Shown one piece after another: positions 1 to 7,514 of a DNA stretch of 64,000 nt. This stretch comes from Clostridiales bacterium (GTDB lineage: Bacteria > Bacillota > Clostridia > Peptostreptococcales > Anaerovoracaceae). Position numbers and translations under genes: made by a program. A model generated the notes under the pieces. It was given only the letters and a program-made list of their open reading frames with translations, was not told the DNA's origin and searched no databases. Numbering within the stretch: position 1 is the stretch's first letter; each line of letters opens with the position of its first letter. Where the stretch lies: assembly GCA_015058145.1 (NCBI GenBank), contig SVCX01000004.1:1-64000 (forward strand), read 5' to 3'.

Positions 1-619
1 CGACAAAGGTAAAGTCCTTTCCAAGTTCCAGAATAAAGTCCCGCATGCCTTTTACCAGAGCTCTCCGCAGATCGTTTTCATGAAAGCTGTCCGGGAGATC
101 GAGAAACTCAATGATGTAGGAATCCAAAAAAGGATTCTGTTCAGCTGGAATAGACTCCGGCAGGAGTTTTTCCTTCGAGAGCATGTATCGTTCGTAATAT
201 CCACTGTCAATCTGTCGTTCAAGCTGTCGTTTAGAATAGTGCTCTTTGATTGCAAGTTTAATATAAAATTCTCGCTCTTCATTACTCTTGCAGCTGGACA
301 TGATAATAAGATGATTGGTCCAACTCAATTGTGTCACCAGTGGTGACACAATGTCATTGTCAGCATATAACTCGTAGAACTGCTTCATGCGATATAAGCC
401 TCTGCGGGTAAAGCCTTTGATGCCCGGAAAACGCTCCTGTATGTGCTTTGACAGAGAGTCGATATAAGAATCACCGTATGACGCATTCTGCGAATGATCA
501 GACAGATATTTCCCGATTCTCTGATACATCAAAATCAGTTCTTCATTTACCTTCTGATACGCATTAGAGCGGGATGTCTCAATAATTTGTATTACTTCAT
601 CAAATGAATTGGTATCCAT
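1..619 (-). CDS. DUF1016 (YhcG) family protein, N-terminal part, cut by window edge
   Basis: The reading frame starts at an ATG at 619 and stays open to base 1, giving about 206 residues without a stop, so the gene continues outside the window. The translation (NSFDEVIQIIETSRSNAYQ, then RRGLYRMKQFYELY and SPLVTQLSWTNHLIIM) matches the N-terminal helical domain of the DUF1016/YhcG family. Its C-terminal half is a PDDEXK-type nuclease domain; that part is only just beginning here (LGKDFTFV), so catalytic residues cannot be checked. Family members are often linked to restriction or mobile loci. A promoter lies upstream at 649-676. The ribosome site is weak. The family call is fairly secure; the function is not. 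Confidence 0.75.
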   Translation of the reverse strand, partial: MDTNSFDEVIQIIETSRSNAYQKVNEELILMYQRIGKYLSDHSQNASYGDSYIDSLSKHIQERFPGIKGFTRRGLYRMKQFYELYADNDIVSPLVTQLSWTNHLIIMSSCKSNEEREFYIKLAIKEHYSKRQLERQIDSGYYERYMLSKEKLLPESIPAEQNPFLDSYIIEFLDLPDSFHENDLRRALVKGMRDFILELGKDFTFV

Positions 620-648
620 GCTGTTAAGTCTCTTTTCAATTATGGTAT

Positions 649-676
649 ATTATAGCATAAATGGAAATAATTACAA
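649..676 (-). promoter_or_regulatory. Promoter of the DUF1016 gene
   Basis: On the minus strand TTGTAA (671-676) and a perfect TATAAT (649-654) are separated by 16 bases. The start codon at 619 follows about 30 bases downstream of the -10 box. Confidence 0.5.
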
Positions 677-710
677 TGCTACGTTTGATGTGTTTTTTAT
701 TAGCAAAAAA

Positions 711-733
711 CGAGACACCTTTTGGATGTCTCG
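711..733 (-). terminator. Terminator left with the outermost tRNA 3'-end copy
   Basis: CGAGACA (711-717) pairs with TGTCTCG (727-733). Read on minus it is followed by TTTTTTGC. It sits just beyond a copy of the tRNA-Ala 3' end, in the same relation as the terminator beside the intact tRNA at 25,456, so it is probably a terminator that once served that position. Confidence 0.6.
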
Positions 734-742
734 CTTTGTTCA

Positions 743-761
743 TGGTGGAGCATAGGGGGAT
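743..761 (-). repeat. tRNA-Ala 3'-end copy, outermost att remnant (site A)
   Basis: TGGTGGAGCATAGGGGGAT is identical to the last 19 bases, with CCA, of the tRNA-Ala at 25,481. Identity stops after base 761. It is the leftmost of four copies in the window and marks the left end of a third, mostly lost insertion or the original chromosome junction. The 160 bases between it and the next copy are G+C-rich, hold no gene, and contain an inverted copy of the same tRNA arm. Confidence 0.8.
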
Positions 762-880
762 TACGCGGCGGGGCCCCTACCCCTCCGCCGTCCTGCGCGC
801 GGCCAAGCCGTGCTCGGACCGTGAAGGTCCACCGGACCTTCACGCCCTTGCGGGTTCGATCCCCCTATGTACGTTCTGCG
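762..880. other. Non-coding G+C-rich remnant between two tRNA-end copies
   Basis: No gene is supported in the stretch from 620 to 1133 and this is its least ordinary part. It contains GTGAAGGTCCACCGGACCTTCAC, a 23-base inverted repeat at about 820-842. At about 852-869 it has GGGTTCGATCCCCCTATG, the T-arm of the tRNA-Ala in the opposite orientation to the other copies. It looks like debris of an earlier integration. Confidence 0.5.
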
Positions 881-922
881 AAGACAACAAAAGAGGGCCT
901 GTTGGCCCTCTTTTGTTGTCTT
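881..922. terminator. Perfect 19-bp hairpin next to att site B
   Basis: The stem 881-899 pairs perfectly with 904-922 around the loop TGTT; the core is AGAGGGCC/GGCCCTCT. T-runs lie within the stem on both strands. It abuts the tRNA 3'-end copy that starts at 922, like the terminators beside the other copies, but is much longer and perfect. It probably acts in both directions, insulating IME1 from the left flank. Confidence 0.6.
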
Positions 923-945
923 GGTGGAGCATAGGGGGATCGAAC
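922..945 (-). repeat. Left attachment site of IME1 (site B)
   Basis: These 24 bases are identical to the 3' end of the tRNA-Ala at 25,481-25,504. The sequence diverges at 946. The same core at 12,776 forms the other boundary of IME1. This arrangement is what a tyrosine recombinase that uses a tRNA 3' end leaves behind. Confidence 0.85.
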
Positions 946-1027
946 ACTCAAATTGAGTTTGACTGATTTCAAAAACGTGCATTTTCCAACGGTTACAGCG
1001 TTTGAAAGTCCTGTGTCAAATCAAAAA

Positions 1028-1044
1028 GTGTTACCAGTGTTACC
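1028..1044 (+). repeat. Left arm-type integrase sites of IME1
   Basis: GTGTTACC occurs twice, at 1028-1035 and 1037-1044. The same octamer occurs at the right end at 12,641 and 12,683, with CTGTTACC at 12,695. Pairs of short direct repeats about 100 bases inside the core att site are typical arm-type binding sites of tyrosine integrases. IME2 has a different repeat, matching its different integrase. Confidence 0.65.
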
Positions 1045-1067
1045 TGCTGGGCACTATTTCAGAAAAT

Positions 1068-1090
1068 CCGGTCCTGATTCTTCGGACCGG
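1068..1090 (-). terminator. Terminator of the membrane-protein operon
   Basis: CCGGTCC (1068-1074) pairs with GGACCGG (1084-1090), flanked by AAAA and TTTTT. It lies 44 bases past the stop of the lipoprotein gene at 1134 and can serve that operon on minus. Confidence 0.65.
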
Positions 1091-1133
1091 GTTTTTGTAA
1101 GCAAAAACTAAAGAGGGCACGTATCTGGCACCA

Positions 1134-1787
1134 CTACTTGAAGATTGCATAGAAGACAAAACACTTGTCATAACTTGAAAGCAATTTTTTGTCCTCCATA
1201 AGCGTCGAGATATCAGCAACCTCGAGGTCATCATCGTTATCGCCAATCGTTGCATAGATATATATTTTTTTGTTTTTCTCAATGTTAACAGGACTTTCAA
1301 GCATACATTCAGAATAGGTGTTCATATCATCTAACGTCAGATGTTCATTCGAAAGCGGTTCTTTGCTTCCAAGTCCGTCTGCCTCAGCCGGTTTACCATC
1401 TTTATCATATACTTTGCCATAAATGTTGACTACTATATCGTCATTATCTACGAACGTACAGATTTTTCCGTAGGAATCTTTTGGCCCACTGTCATATGTG
1501 AAAGGAAACTCACTTTTGACCTTATTCTTCTTCACCAGTTCTCCCTGCTCGTAATAATCATAACCTACACAAACTCTTTTATACGTTTCATCAACGGCAA
1601 ACTGAGTAATAGCATCTTCTGCCCCTGGCGCCACAAGGCTAACCATCTCACTGTCTTCATCAGAAAGAGAATACGGCTGAATGGTGTTCATCGCGGCTTC
1701 ATTTTGAACCAGCGAACTATCTCCGCATGCTGTCATAAGAAATCCCATAAATAATACAAGCCCTGTTATCAACAGTTTCTTATTCAT
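1134..1787 (-). CDS. Predicted lipoprotein of unknown function
   Basis: The 217-residue product starts with a lysine-containing N-region, a hydrophobic stretch and the lipobox LMTAC at residues 17-21, so it should be processed by signal peptidase II and anchored outside the membrane at Cys21. The rest is hydrophilic and acidic and matches no family I recognise. The ATG overlaps the stop of the upstream gene by four bases, indicating translational coupling. It is the last gene of a run of small membrane proteins in IME1, ahead of the terminator at 1068-1090. The lipoprotein call is secure; the role is unknown. Confidence 0.75.
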   Translation of the reverse strand: MNKKLLITGLVLFMGFLMTACGDSSLVQNEAAMNTIQPYSLSDEDSEMVSLVAPGAEDAITQFAVDETYKRVCVGYDYYEQGELVKKNKVKSEFPFTYDSGPKDSYGKICTFVDNDDIVVNIYGKVYDKDGKPAEADGLGSKEPLSNEHLTLDDMNTYSECMLESPVNIEKNKKIYIYATIGDNDDDLEVADISTLMEDKKLLSSYDKCFVFYAIFK

Positions 1788-2239
1788 TTCTGTCCATTCC
1801 TTTCCGTATCAGATGCTTTATCATTTTCCTCATAGTCATTTCCGTTGCCTGTTAATCTCCCTTGTCTCTTTCCCTTGATCATTTTATAGAAAAAGTCAGG
1901 AACGCTGTTCCAGGACTTATCCTTTCTTGCCAGATTGTTTGTACTGACTCCCCCTATAGTATTGATCGCTTCAATGCTGCTTTTTCCTTTCTCTTTTAAC
2001 TCCCGATTAACTTCTTCGTGCAGCTTGCTGCTATTAACAATTTCACTGTCTGTTCTGGATGCATTTGTTCTGTTGATGGCTCTATTGCCGTCAACCAGAA
2101 CAGATATGCCAATCCCCAACATTACGAGAAACAGCAAAACCAGTAATAATGGCGTGTCCAATCCCATGAAAGAAAATGCGCCGATACCAGCCAGTACCGC
2201 CATAGCAATTATGATAATTCCCTCAATTCGTTTTTTCAC
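1784..2239 (-). CDS. Small membrane protein with soluble C-terminal part
   Basis: The product has 151 residues. Residues 7-22 and 28-48 form two membrane helices, followed by a polar region of about 100 residues with a short helix (KLHEEVNRELKEKGKSS) and a basic end. It is not a family I can name. It is coupled to the lipoprotein gene by a four-base overlap, and 26 bases separate it from the preceding gene. All genes from 4267 down to 1134 lie on the same strand and nearly all are membrane proteins, so they may form one envelope-associated unit. Confidence 0.65.
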   Translation of the reverse strand: MKKRIEGIIIIAMAVLAGIGAFSFMGLDTPLLLVLLFLVMLGIGISVLVDGNRAINRTNASRTDSEIVNSSKLHEEVNRELKEKGKSSIEAINTIGGVSTNNLARKDKSWNSVPDFFYKMIKGKRQGRLTGNGNDYEENDKASDTERNGQK

Positions 2240-2265
2240 TGTTCATTCTCCTCAAATTGCTATTC

Positions 2266-2793
2266 TTATGCCCAATACCCGTCGGTTACCATCCGCTCTA
2301 TGACCGCCACCATCGCAGTGGTAACGATGTTAGAACCCACTATTACCCATAGAAGTTTTTTCTTGCTGTCCACATGTTTCTTTAAGAGATTATATATGAC
2401 TGGAATCTCGATAAGCAGCGTCAGCACCACAAATCCAAACCCAACGATGTAATTGGGCCCTGCATTCAAAACATCATCAAATCTGGGATATACAGGATCC
2501 TCCAGCAACAATGCATACGGAAGAAGAAATGATGCGGCATTTGCAAGGATCACAGCAACAGCAGTTTTAATGAGTTTTCCAGTATGCGGGATCAGCCAGA
2601 TGGACAACACTTCTATCACAACTGTAACCAATGCAACTGGAGGTAAGATATCGAATGGTCTGTAATCCGTTAGCCATATCCATGACGAATCTGCGAATGC
2701 AGTTTGTGGTATTACAGACAATACGAGGCCTGCAATCATTACTACTCGGGTTATGTTAAATCGTATGCGATACTCTGATTGCCTGATACTCAC
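2266..2793 (-). CDS. Polytopic membrane protein, unknown function
   Basis: The 175-residue product has about five hydrophobic segments, near residues 15-34, 48-68, 75-96, 112-135 and 147-163. The first could be a signal-like segment, since it ends in TAFADSS. No catalytic motif is apparent. It starts one base after the stop of the preceding gene, so it is almost certainly co-transcribed with it. I do not recognise the family. Confidence 0.65.
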   Translation of the reverse strand: MSIRQSEYRIRFNITRVVMIAGLVLSVIPQTAFADSSWIWLTDYRPFDILPPVALVTVVIEVLSIWLIPHTGKLIKTAVAVILANAASFLLPYALLLEDPVYPRFDDVLNAGPNYIVGFGFVVLTLLIEIPVIYNLLKKHVDSKKKLLWVIVGSNIVTTAMVAVIERMVTDGYWA

Positions 2794-2794
2794 T

Positions 2795-3241
2795 CTACTC
2801 TCCTGAGACAGTCTTTCTTATCCTCGATTCCGCCTCCGGATGCTTTTGCAGCAGTTCTTCGACAGAATGCACTTCATCCATATTATATTTCCGGGCATAA
2901 TAGTAATCTGGAAGCAACCTGATGAACACAAGGACAATCACCATCCATGCAACTCCGTTATCTGTCACGAAAGCACCGATAACCAGCACTGCCAATAATA
3001 ATACAAAAGCAACAATGGCGGCTGGAGGCATTTTCCAGAGCCTGTCCCACTGCGGGTATTTCCGGTTGCATTTGTGTTCAAGAATGAACAGCGGTATAAC
3101 GAGCATAATCAGTATTACAATCAAGGTGACCATCCAACTGGTTGATCGAGCAGGAATTCGCAAGGTCATCGCGATCCCAAATACAATAATGATGACCGCT
3201 GCATTGATTATTTCAAGTAGTTTTATTGTTGAATAATTCAT
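2795..3241 (-). CDS. Membrane protein, unknown function
   Basis: The product has 148 residues with four predicted membrane helices (about 9-26, 33-53, 71-89 and 93-110), then a cytoplasmic tail rich in Glu and His (EVHSVEELLQKHPEAESR). No known domain is evident. The start has a plausible ribosome site (GAAAGGCAA upstream). It heads the tightly packed part of the operon; the stretch immediately upstream holds a broken ankyrin gene. Confidence 0.6.
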   Translation of the reverse strand: MNYSTIKLLEIINAAVIIIVFGIAMTLRIPARSTSWMVTLIVILIMLVIPLFILEHKCNRKYPQWDRLWKMPPAAIVAFVLLLAVLVIGAFVTDNGVAWMVIVLVFIRLLPDYYYARKYNMDEVHSVEELLQKHPEAESRIRKTVSGE

Positions 3242-3259
3242 TTGCCTTTCTGCATAGTG

Positions 3260-3442
3260 CTATTTAATTTCATCCCTTGAGTTCGTGTTATGAATTAAAT
3301 CAAGGACCCTGGAATCTCCAAACTGATCCGCAGCTCTTTGAGCTAAGTCTTCAATGCTTCTTCCATTCGATTGGGTACTTAAATCAGCGCCGTTAGAAAT
3401 AAGATATTTTACTAATTCATATTCTCCAAGCGAAACTGAGTG
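3260..3442 (-). pseudogene. 5'-truncated ankyrin-repeat gene fragment
   Basis: On minus an open stretch of about 60 codons ends at a TAG at 3260-3262. It reads GEYELVKYLISNGADLSTQS, a typical ankyrin helix-loop, then a C-terminal tail. A TAA lies directly upstream in frame and there is no start codon, so only the last part of the gene survives. It probably entered with the IME cargo and was broken there. The next 90 bases to 3531 show no gene. Confidence 0.6.
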
Positions 3443-3531
3443 TTATGATCTTTATTACGGGTTTTGCTTTCATTCTATCCCACTGTTTTATCTGATGATT
3501 TACTGCTTGAGGCTTTCTTGATTATGTTTGA

Positions 3532-3870
3532 TCATATCTTATTCTTTCTTTTTTTCTCCTCTACCGCGCCGATATCATCAAAGGCGCTCCTGTAACTTTC
3601 TGTCGTTCTGTTGTACATATTTCCTTGAGTCACCGCCGGCTTTGTGTCCAGTTTTTTCGCCGCCTTCCTGAAGACCAGCAGTTCCAGCGGTACGAGAATT
3701 GCAACCGCAATAAGCGAAACAACCAAAGCAACCGGCACACCGTTTGTACTTACGGAAACGCTTACGTTATACCATAATCTGAGCGGTACTCCGATGCATA
3801 CGATCCATATAAGGGTTCTTGCAATGTTATAAATGTCCGCCTTCCAGGCTTTCTTATTGTTCTCGGCCAT
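3532..3870 (-). CDS. Small membrane protein, unknown function
   Basis: I place the start at the ATG at 3870 (MAENNKKAWK) because GGGGGTG stands at the right distance before it; a longer frame upstream lacks a ribosome site and overlaps the previous gene. The 112-residue product has two membrane helices (about 17-34 and 43-65) and a polar C-terminal third. No family is recognised. It lies 19 bases after the stop of the preceding membrane protein gene. Confidence 0.6.
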   Translation of the reverse strand: MAENNKKAWKADIYNIARTLIWIVCIGVPLRLWYNVSVSVSTNGVPVALVVSLIAVAILVPLELLVFRKAAKKLDTKPAVTQGNMYNRTTESYRSAFDDIGAVEEKKRKNKI

Positions 3871-3889
3871 ATCACACCCCCAAAACGTG

Positions 3890-4267
3890 CTATTTTTGTT
3901 TCTGCTTCTTCCTCCTGTAAATTGCAGCAATACACGCGGCAACGACAAGGATCGGATGCAGATACCACAAGAGATCATATCCGCTGGTCACTACCATTAA
4001 TCCAACCAGCGATACAAATGCCGTAATCAGATAGCATGCTAGCAGCACAATGCCCAAAACCAGACTTGTCCTGCCTTTGCCCCAAAGGCAGGTAACAAGG
4101 AATCCGATTCCCATGATCCACGCACCGGTCTGATAAGGATTGATGATCGTAAATACAGGCATCATCTGATCCTGCGCTCCTTCGGGCAGAGCAAATATAT
4201 AGATGCCCATGAATACAAATAATACAATGCAAATTGCATCAATAACCTTCACAGCCTTCATAGTCAT
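3890..4267 (-). CDS. Four-helix membrane protein, unknown function
   Basis: The 125-residue product has four regularly spaced hydrophobic helices (about 9-26, 43-60, 67-92 and 97-116) and a strongly basic end (RRKKQKQK), suggesting a cytoplasmic C-terminus. It has no charged catalytic motif. It is the first membrane protein gene after the XRE regulator at 4478. The 210 bases between them hold no gene and may contain the promoter; I see no clear -35/-10 pair. Confidence 0.6.
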   Translation of the reverse strand: MTMKAVKVIDAICIVLFVFMGIYIFALPEGAQDQMMPVFTIINPYQTGAWIMGIGFLVTCLWGKGRTSLVLGIVLLACYLITAFVSLVGLMVVTSGYDLLWYLHPILVVAACIAAIYRRKKQKQK

Positions 4268-4477
4268 AAGTTTTTTGCTCCCTCAGTCGCTTCAATTGCC
4301 GCCTTTTGACGGCGATTCATAAGAAACTCCGTATTGCTAAAACAAGGTCTGCCTGATTAAGATTACCCCTTTTATACTAACACATAGGACATGCAAGCTC
4401 AATGACGCGGAAATGAATTAAAAGACCGTTAATGATTCTTAATATATCGTCATTCCAGATTCATTTCAAAGGCAGAT

Positions 4478-5176
4478 TCATGGCGTCGAATATTGTTCTC
4501 CAGAGCCATTGTATATCCAGAATTGATCAATTTCCGTTACCCCATCCTTCTTAAATACTGGAATTACAATATAATAATTATCGCCTTTGCGTTGGTCTTT
4601 GCGCTTCATGTATTTCACAGCCTCTTCGGGTGAATTGACAAGGTTATCACCTTCTGCATCCTCCAAATCAGCGCGTTTTACATATCCGTTTCGCCCATTG
4701 ACACCTTCTGCTGCGATAAGATCGGGTGCGTGCTCTTCATAATCTTCTCCTATCCAATCCGGGCCATATGTTTGTCCGCTCGCATTAACAGCGTACTTGT
4801 AATCTTTTCCGTTTTCTCCCGGTAAAATGACGCTGTCATTTGAGCCTGTCTTGCTTTGATGAATTATAATCACGGCACCCGCAATAAGCAACAGTATTAC
4901 AAGTGGTATCAGTATCTTAAGTCCTCTCGTTGCTTTGACTGCCTGATTTGTAGTTTTATCAATACGAGAAACATATTCTCGATCCTCTTTAAGCAGGATA
5001 TCAAACGATACATTGTATTCATCACTGATCTTGCATAAGGTGTCCAAATCGGGATAGTGCTTATTGTTTTCCCAGTTTGAAACTGATTGGCGGGTGACAT
5101 TGAATTTCTCTGCAAATTCCGCCTGGGTCATCCCATTATTTGTTCTGATAGTCTGAATTTTATTCCCTATGTCCAT
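4478..5176 (-). CDS. Membrane-anchored XRE-type regulator
   Basis: The start is the ATG at 5176, preceded by AGGAGGTG. Residues 3-60 form a Cro/C1-type helix-turn-helix (MTQAEFAEKFNVTRQSVSNW). A single membrane helix at about 87-107 follows, then an extracytoplasmic domain of some 120 residues containing APDLIAAEGVNGRNGYVKR and SPEEAVKYMK, a pattern also seen at the C-terminus of surface-anchored BlaR1-like proteins in Firmicutes. This suggests a one-component sensor that reads an external signal and regulates the adjacent membrane-protein genes. The ligand is unknown. Confidence 0.75.
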   Translation of the reverse strand: MDIGNKIQTIRTNNGMTQAEFAEKFNVTRQSVSNWENNKHYPDLDTLCKISDEYNVSFDILLKEDREYVSRIDKTTNQAVKATRGLKILIPLVILLLIAGAVIIIHQSKTGSNDSVILPGENGKDYKYAVNASGQTYGPDWIGEDYEEHAPDLIAAEGVNGRNGYVKRADLEDAEGDNLVNSPEEAVKYMKRKDQRKGDNYYIVIPVFKKDGVTEIDQFWIYNGSGEQYSTP

Positions 5177-5286
5177 GGTACACCTCCTACTATTGCTTAC
5201 AATTGTAGTGCCGCCCACGGCTCAGGTAAAGCAAGAAACGTTTTACATTTGAAAAATGATGAGGCAGATGAAGCATTATTTATAAC

Positions 5287-5319
5287 AAAGGCACGAGAAA
5301 CGACAATTCTCGTGCCTTT
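5287..5319 (-). terminator. Terminator of the sigma/anti-sigma operon
   Basis: AAAGGCACGAGAA (5287-5299) pairs with TTCTCGTGCCTTT (5307-5319), a 13-bp perfect stem with a 7-base loop. It lies 35 bases after the stop of the anti-sigma gene. The remaining bases between 5177 and 5353 show no gene. Confidence 0.75.
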
Positions 5320-5353
5320 GCATTAATGTTTATAATACTGCTTTTCGCCCAAC

Positions 5354-5905
5354 TCACAGCTGGATGCTCGGGCAGTACATGCCATCCGGCACGACCAAAG
5401 TCTCCATTGCTTTTGCATAATCCTCCGGTGCATAGAGCCGCAGTTGTCCATGCGTCATATTGTCTGCAGTACCCTCATCCACATCCAGTAATAAGATCAC
5501 ATGGTAGACGGTTCCATCGATTTCACATGTCTGGGATTCTATGTCGAACGAGATATCATCTGCATCTGCCTTGTTCAGATCTGTGACCAGATTCTGATCC
5601 GAATCATAAATTCCGATATCTAAATCGCTCATATGAATCGTTACCGGTTCTTTTCCTTCCTCTGTGATCTGCATGGTCTGCTCTACGCCCAAAAGCTTAT
5701 CAAAGTAATTCGCGATCGCTCCGCCAGTCGCCGCATTGACGGTAATTCCCATGGCCAAAACCAGAATCACCATAGCGAAAACCGTAACGAGCCGCCTGCT
5801 TGCACGCAGCGTTTTTTTCTTCCTGTTCATGATGCCCTCCATTGTTATTTCTCCGGAGGCATGAACCCTCGAAAATGTATTTCTATATAAATCTCTGTTA
5901 TTCAT
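5354..5905 (-). CDS. Probable membrane-bound anti-sigma factor
   Basis: The product has 183 residues. A short cytoplasmic part of about 40 residues with a basic patch (NRKKKTLRASRR) is followed by one membrane helix (about 41-57) and an extracytoplasmic domain of about 120 residues. The gene overlaps the end of the sigma factor gene by eight bases and has AGGAGG nine bases before its ATG. Size, topology and coupling fit the Firmicutes proteins that follow ECF sigma genes and hold them inactive at the membrane. The external domain has no family name I can give. Confidence 0.65.
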   Translation of the reverse strand: MNNRDLYRNTFSRVHASGEITMEGIMNRKKKTLRASRRLVTVFAMVILVLAMGITVNAATGGAIANYFDKLLGVEQTMQITEEGKEPVTIHMSDLDIGIYDSDQNLVTDLNKADADDISFDIESQTCEIDGTVYHVILLLDVDEGTADNMTHGQLRLYAPEDYAKAMETLVVPDGMYCPSIQL

Positions 5906-6377
5906 CGTGCCATACCTCCTGCAAGTTTTCCTTCAACTGGTGCCTTGCCCGGGCGAGTCTCGTTGTGACAGTGGACTGAGAAATGTGAAGAATGTCTGCG
6001 ATTTCTGCCGTAGAATACCCCTCGTAATAGAACAAATGGATGACCTGACGGTACTTCGGTTTCAGCTTCATAACCTCCGAAAACAGCTCGCTTTCTTCCG
6101 CCGTTTCAAACGAAATCGTTTCCAGGTACTCTTCCAAAGGCTGACGTTTTCTCCACCAAAACGACAGAGAAATCCTCTTGCATTCGTTCACAGCGACACG
6201 GATCAGCCAGTTTCTGATATGCTCTTCACTGTCAAAATCCGTCCTGCTTTTGCTCAGTTTGTAGAAGGTTTCCTGAACGATATCATCCGCATCGGATGGA
6301 TTTCCGAAGTAGTTCAATCCGATGGCGAAGATATTATCCCGGTACTTTGTATATAGTTGTTCGAGATCCAGTTCCAT
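5898..6377 (-). CDS. ECF-type RNA polymerase sigma factor
   Basis: The 159-residue product has a sigma-70 region 2 (about 8-75, with NPSDADDIVQETFYKL and RNWLIRVAVNECKR) and region 4 (about 100-155, with YYEGYSTAEIADILHISQST forming the DNA-binding helix-turn-helix). Regions 1 and 3 are absent, as is usual for ECF factors. It is co-transcribed with the anti-sigma gene. Its regulon is unknown; such pairs normally autoregulate and answer envelope signals. It is one of the better-defined cargo genes of IME1. Confidence 0.85.
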   Translation of the reverse strand: MELDLEQLYTKYRDNIFAIGLNYFGNPSDADDIVQETFYKLSKSRTDFDSEEHIRNWLIRVAVNECKRISLSFWWRKRQPLEEYLETISFETAEESELFSEVMKLKPKYRQVIHLFYYEGYSTAEIADILHISQSTVTTRLARARHQLKENLQEVWHDE

Positions 6378-6425
6378 TCAGTTTCCTTTTCCGCTTGTCT
6401 GTCTCAACATGAAAATGCACTTTCA

Positions 6426-6701
6426 TTAACTATACATTTCAGCATGCTGATTTGTCACATAATCCAACAAAAAAACTGATATGTATTCGTTTAATGTACG
6501 GATCCTGCTGCTGCAGGATCTCTTAAATTCATCGTTCACAGATATCTGAGCGCATGTTGCTGCAGATCTGATCCATGAGCCCATTTGCTTTGAAGCTGAA
6601 TACTTCACCAGATCCGCCTGCGATGATGCAGTGATCCAGGAGCGGGATGTCTCAATAATTTGTATTACTTCTTCAAATGAATTATTCCCCAGTTCTTTCA
6701 T
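6426..6701 (-). pseudogene. Chimeric ORF carrying a DUF1016 gene start
   Basis: The first 21 residues (NSFEEVIQIIETSRS) are nearly identical to the start of the DUF1016 gene at 619, and about 40 bases are almost unchanged between 567-606 and 6642-6682. After that the sequences have nothing in common: the remaining 70 residues resemble no known protein and include an inverted repeat (GATCCTGCAGCAGCAGGATC). I read this as a gene fragment left by recombination rather than a working gene. Confidence 0.55.
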
Positions 6702-6791
6702 ACTCGAATCCTTTCATAATCTTTTCTGATTATAGGAATTGTGTCACCAGTGTTGACACTTTTTGCTACACGAAAAATCTCGTGTTCTCAT

Positions 6792-7469
6792 TTATTCCTC
6801 ATCCTCTTCGTCCCCTTCATATTCTCCCCATATCGCTTCTTGCTCTTCTTCTGACAAATCGAGTGGGAACAGCGACTGATTCTCATCAAAGATCACGGCA
6901 ACGTCGTTCTCATCGAATCCTGCAAAGGCCGGATATTTGAATTTCCAGTCCTCATACGTATCCTGATCGATTAGGCCTTCCCGGTAATCAGTATATGCAT
7001 CATACCAGTTCCCGATATTGTTCTCCAAATCGATCGCGGCTGCGGGTGCCGGTATCTTTTCGAAAAGTTCATTCAGTTCCTGTTTTTCTGCTTCTGTCAG
7101 CTTCGGCTCCTCACTGGTGAAAGGATCGTCGCCGATCAGTTCCCTGAGCCTCTTAGTATCAAACCTGAGCACCAGTTCTCCATCGATCACATCAGGCTTC
7201 AGCTGATACATCTCCTCCATTTCAAAGAGGAAGTGCAGCGTCCGATTGATTTCTGACATGTCATACATAGACAGCGCATAATAGCTGACCTGCAGCGCAT
7301 CTGCGATACAGGTCAGTGTGTCCCTGTCCGGTTTGCGATTACCCAGTTCATAGTTCCTAAGCGCGGAGTCACTCAGGCCGATCTTCTCCGCCAGTTCCTT
7401 CTGCGTCAGACCTGCCTTCTTCCGGAAATAACGTATTCTCATACCTGTTGAATATCCTAAAAACAGCAT
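6792..7469 (-). CDS. XRE-family repressor of the IME1 backbone
   Basis: The 225-residue product has an N-terminal helix-turn-helix (about 10-65; GLTQKELAEKIGLSDSALRN) and a C-terminal domain of unknown fold with an acidic tail. The start MLFLGY is shared with its IME2 paralogue at 19,727 and has GGAGGG before it. It is divergent from the structured RNA, and three GTTCA-N4-TGAAC sites lie between them, one over the RNA promoter, so it is the obvious candidate to repress the RNA and replication module and itself. Assignment to the operators is inference. Confidence 0.8.
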   Translation of the reverse strand: MLFLGYSTGMRIRYFRKKAGLTQKELAEKIGLSDSALRNYELGNRKPDRDTLTCIADALQVSYYALSMYDMSEINRTLHFLFEMEEMYQLKPDVIDGELVLRFDTKRLRELIGDDPFTSEEPKLTEAEKQELNELFEKIPAPAAAIDLENNIGNWYDAYTDYREGLIDQDTYEDWKFKYPAFAGFDENDVAVIFDENQSLFPLDLSEEEQEAIWGEYEGDEEDEE

Positions 7470-7514
7470 TTCTTACCCTCCAGGTCTATATTTTTCTCCA
7501 TTTTAACAAAAACC

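Noticed and set aside
661-982. Overlapping open frames on both strands in the G+C-rich att region
   Set aside because: They have no ribosome sites, run through tRNA-end repeats and hairpins, and resemble no protein; they result from base composition.
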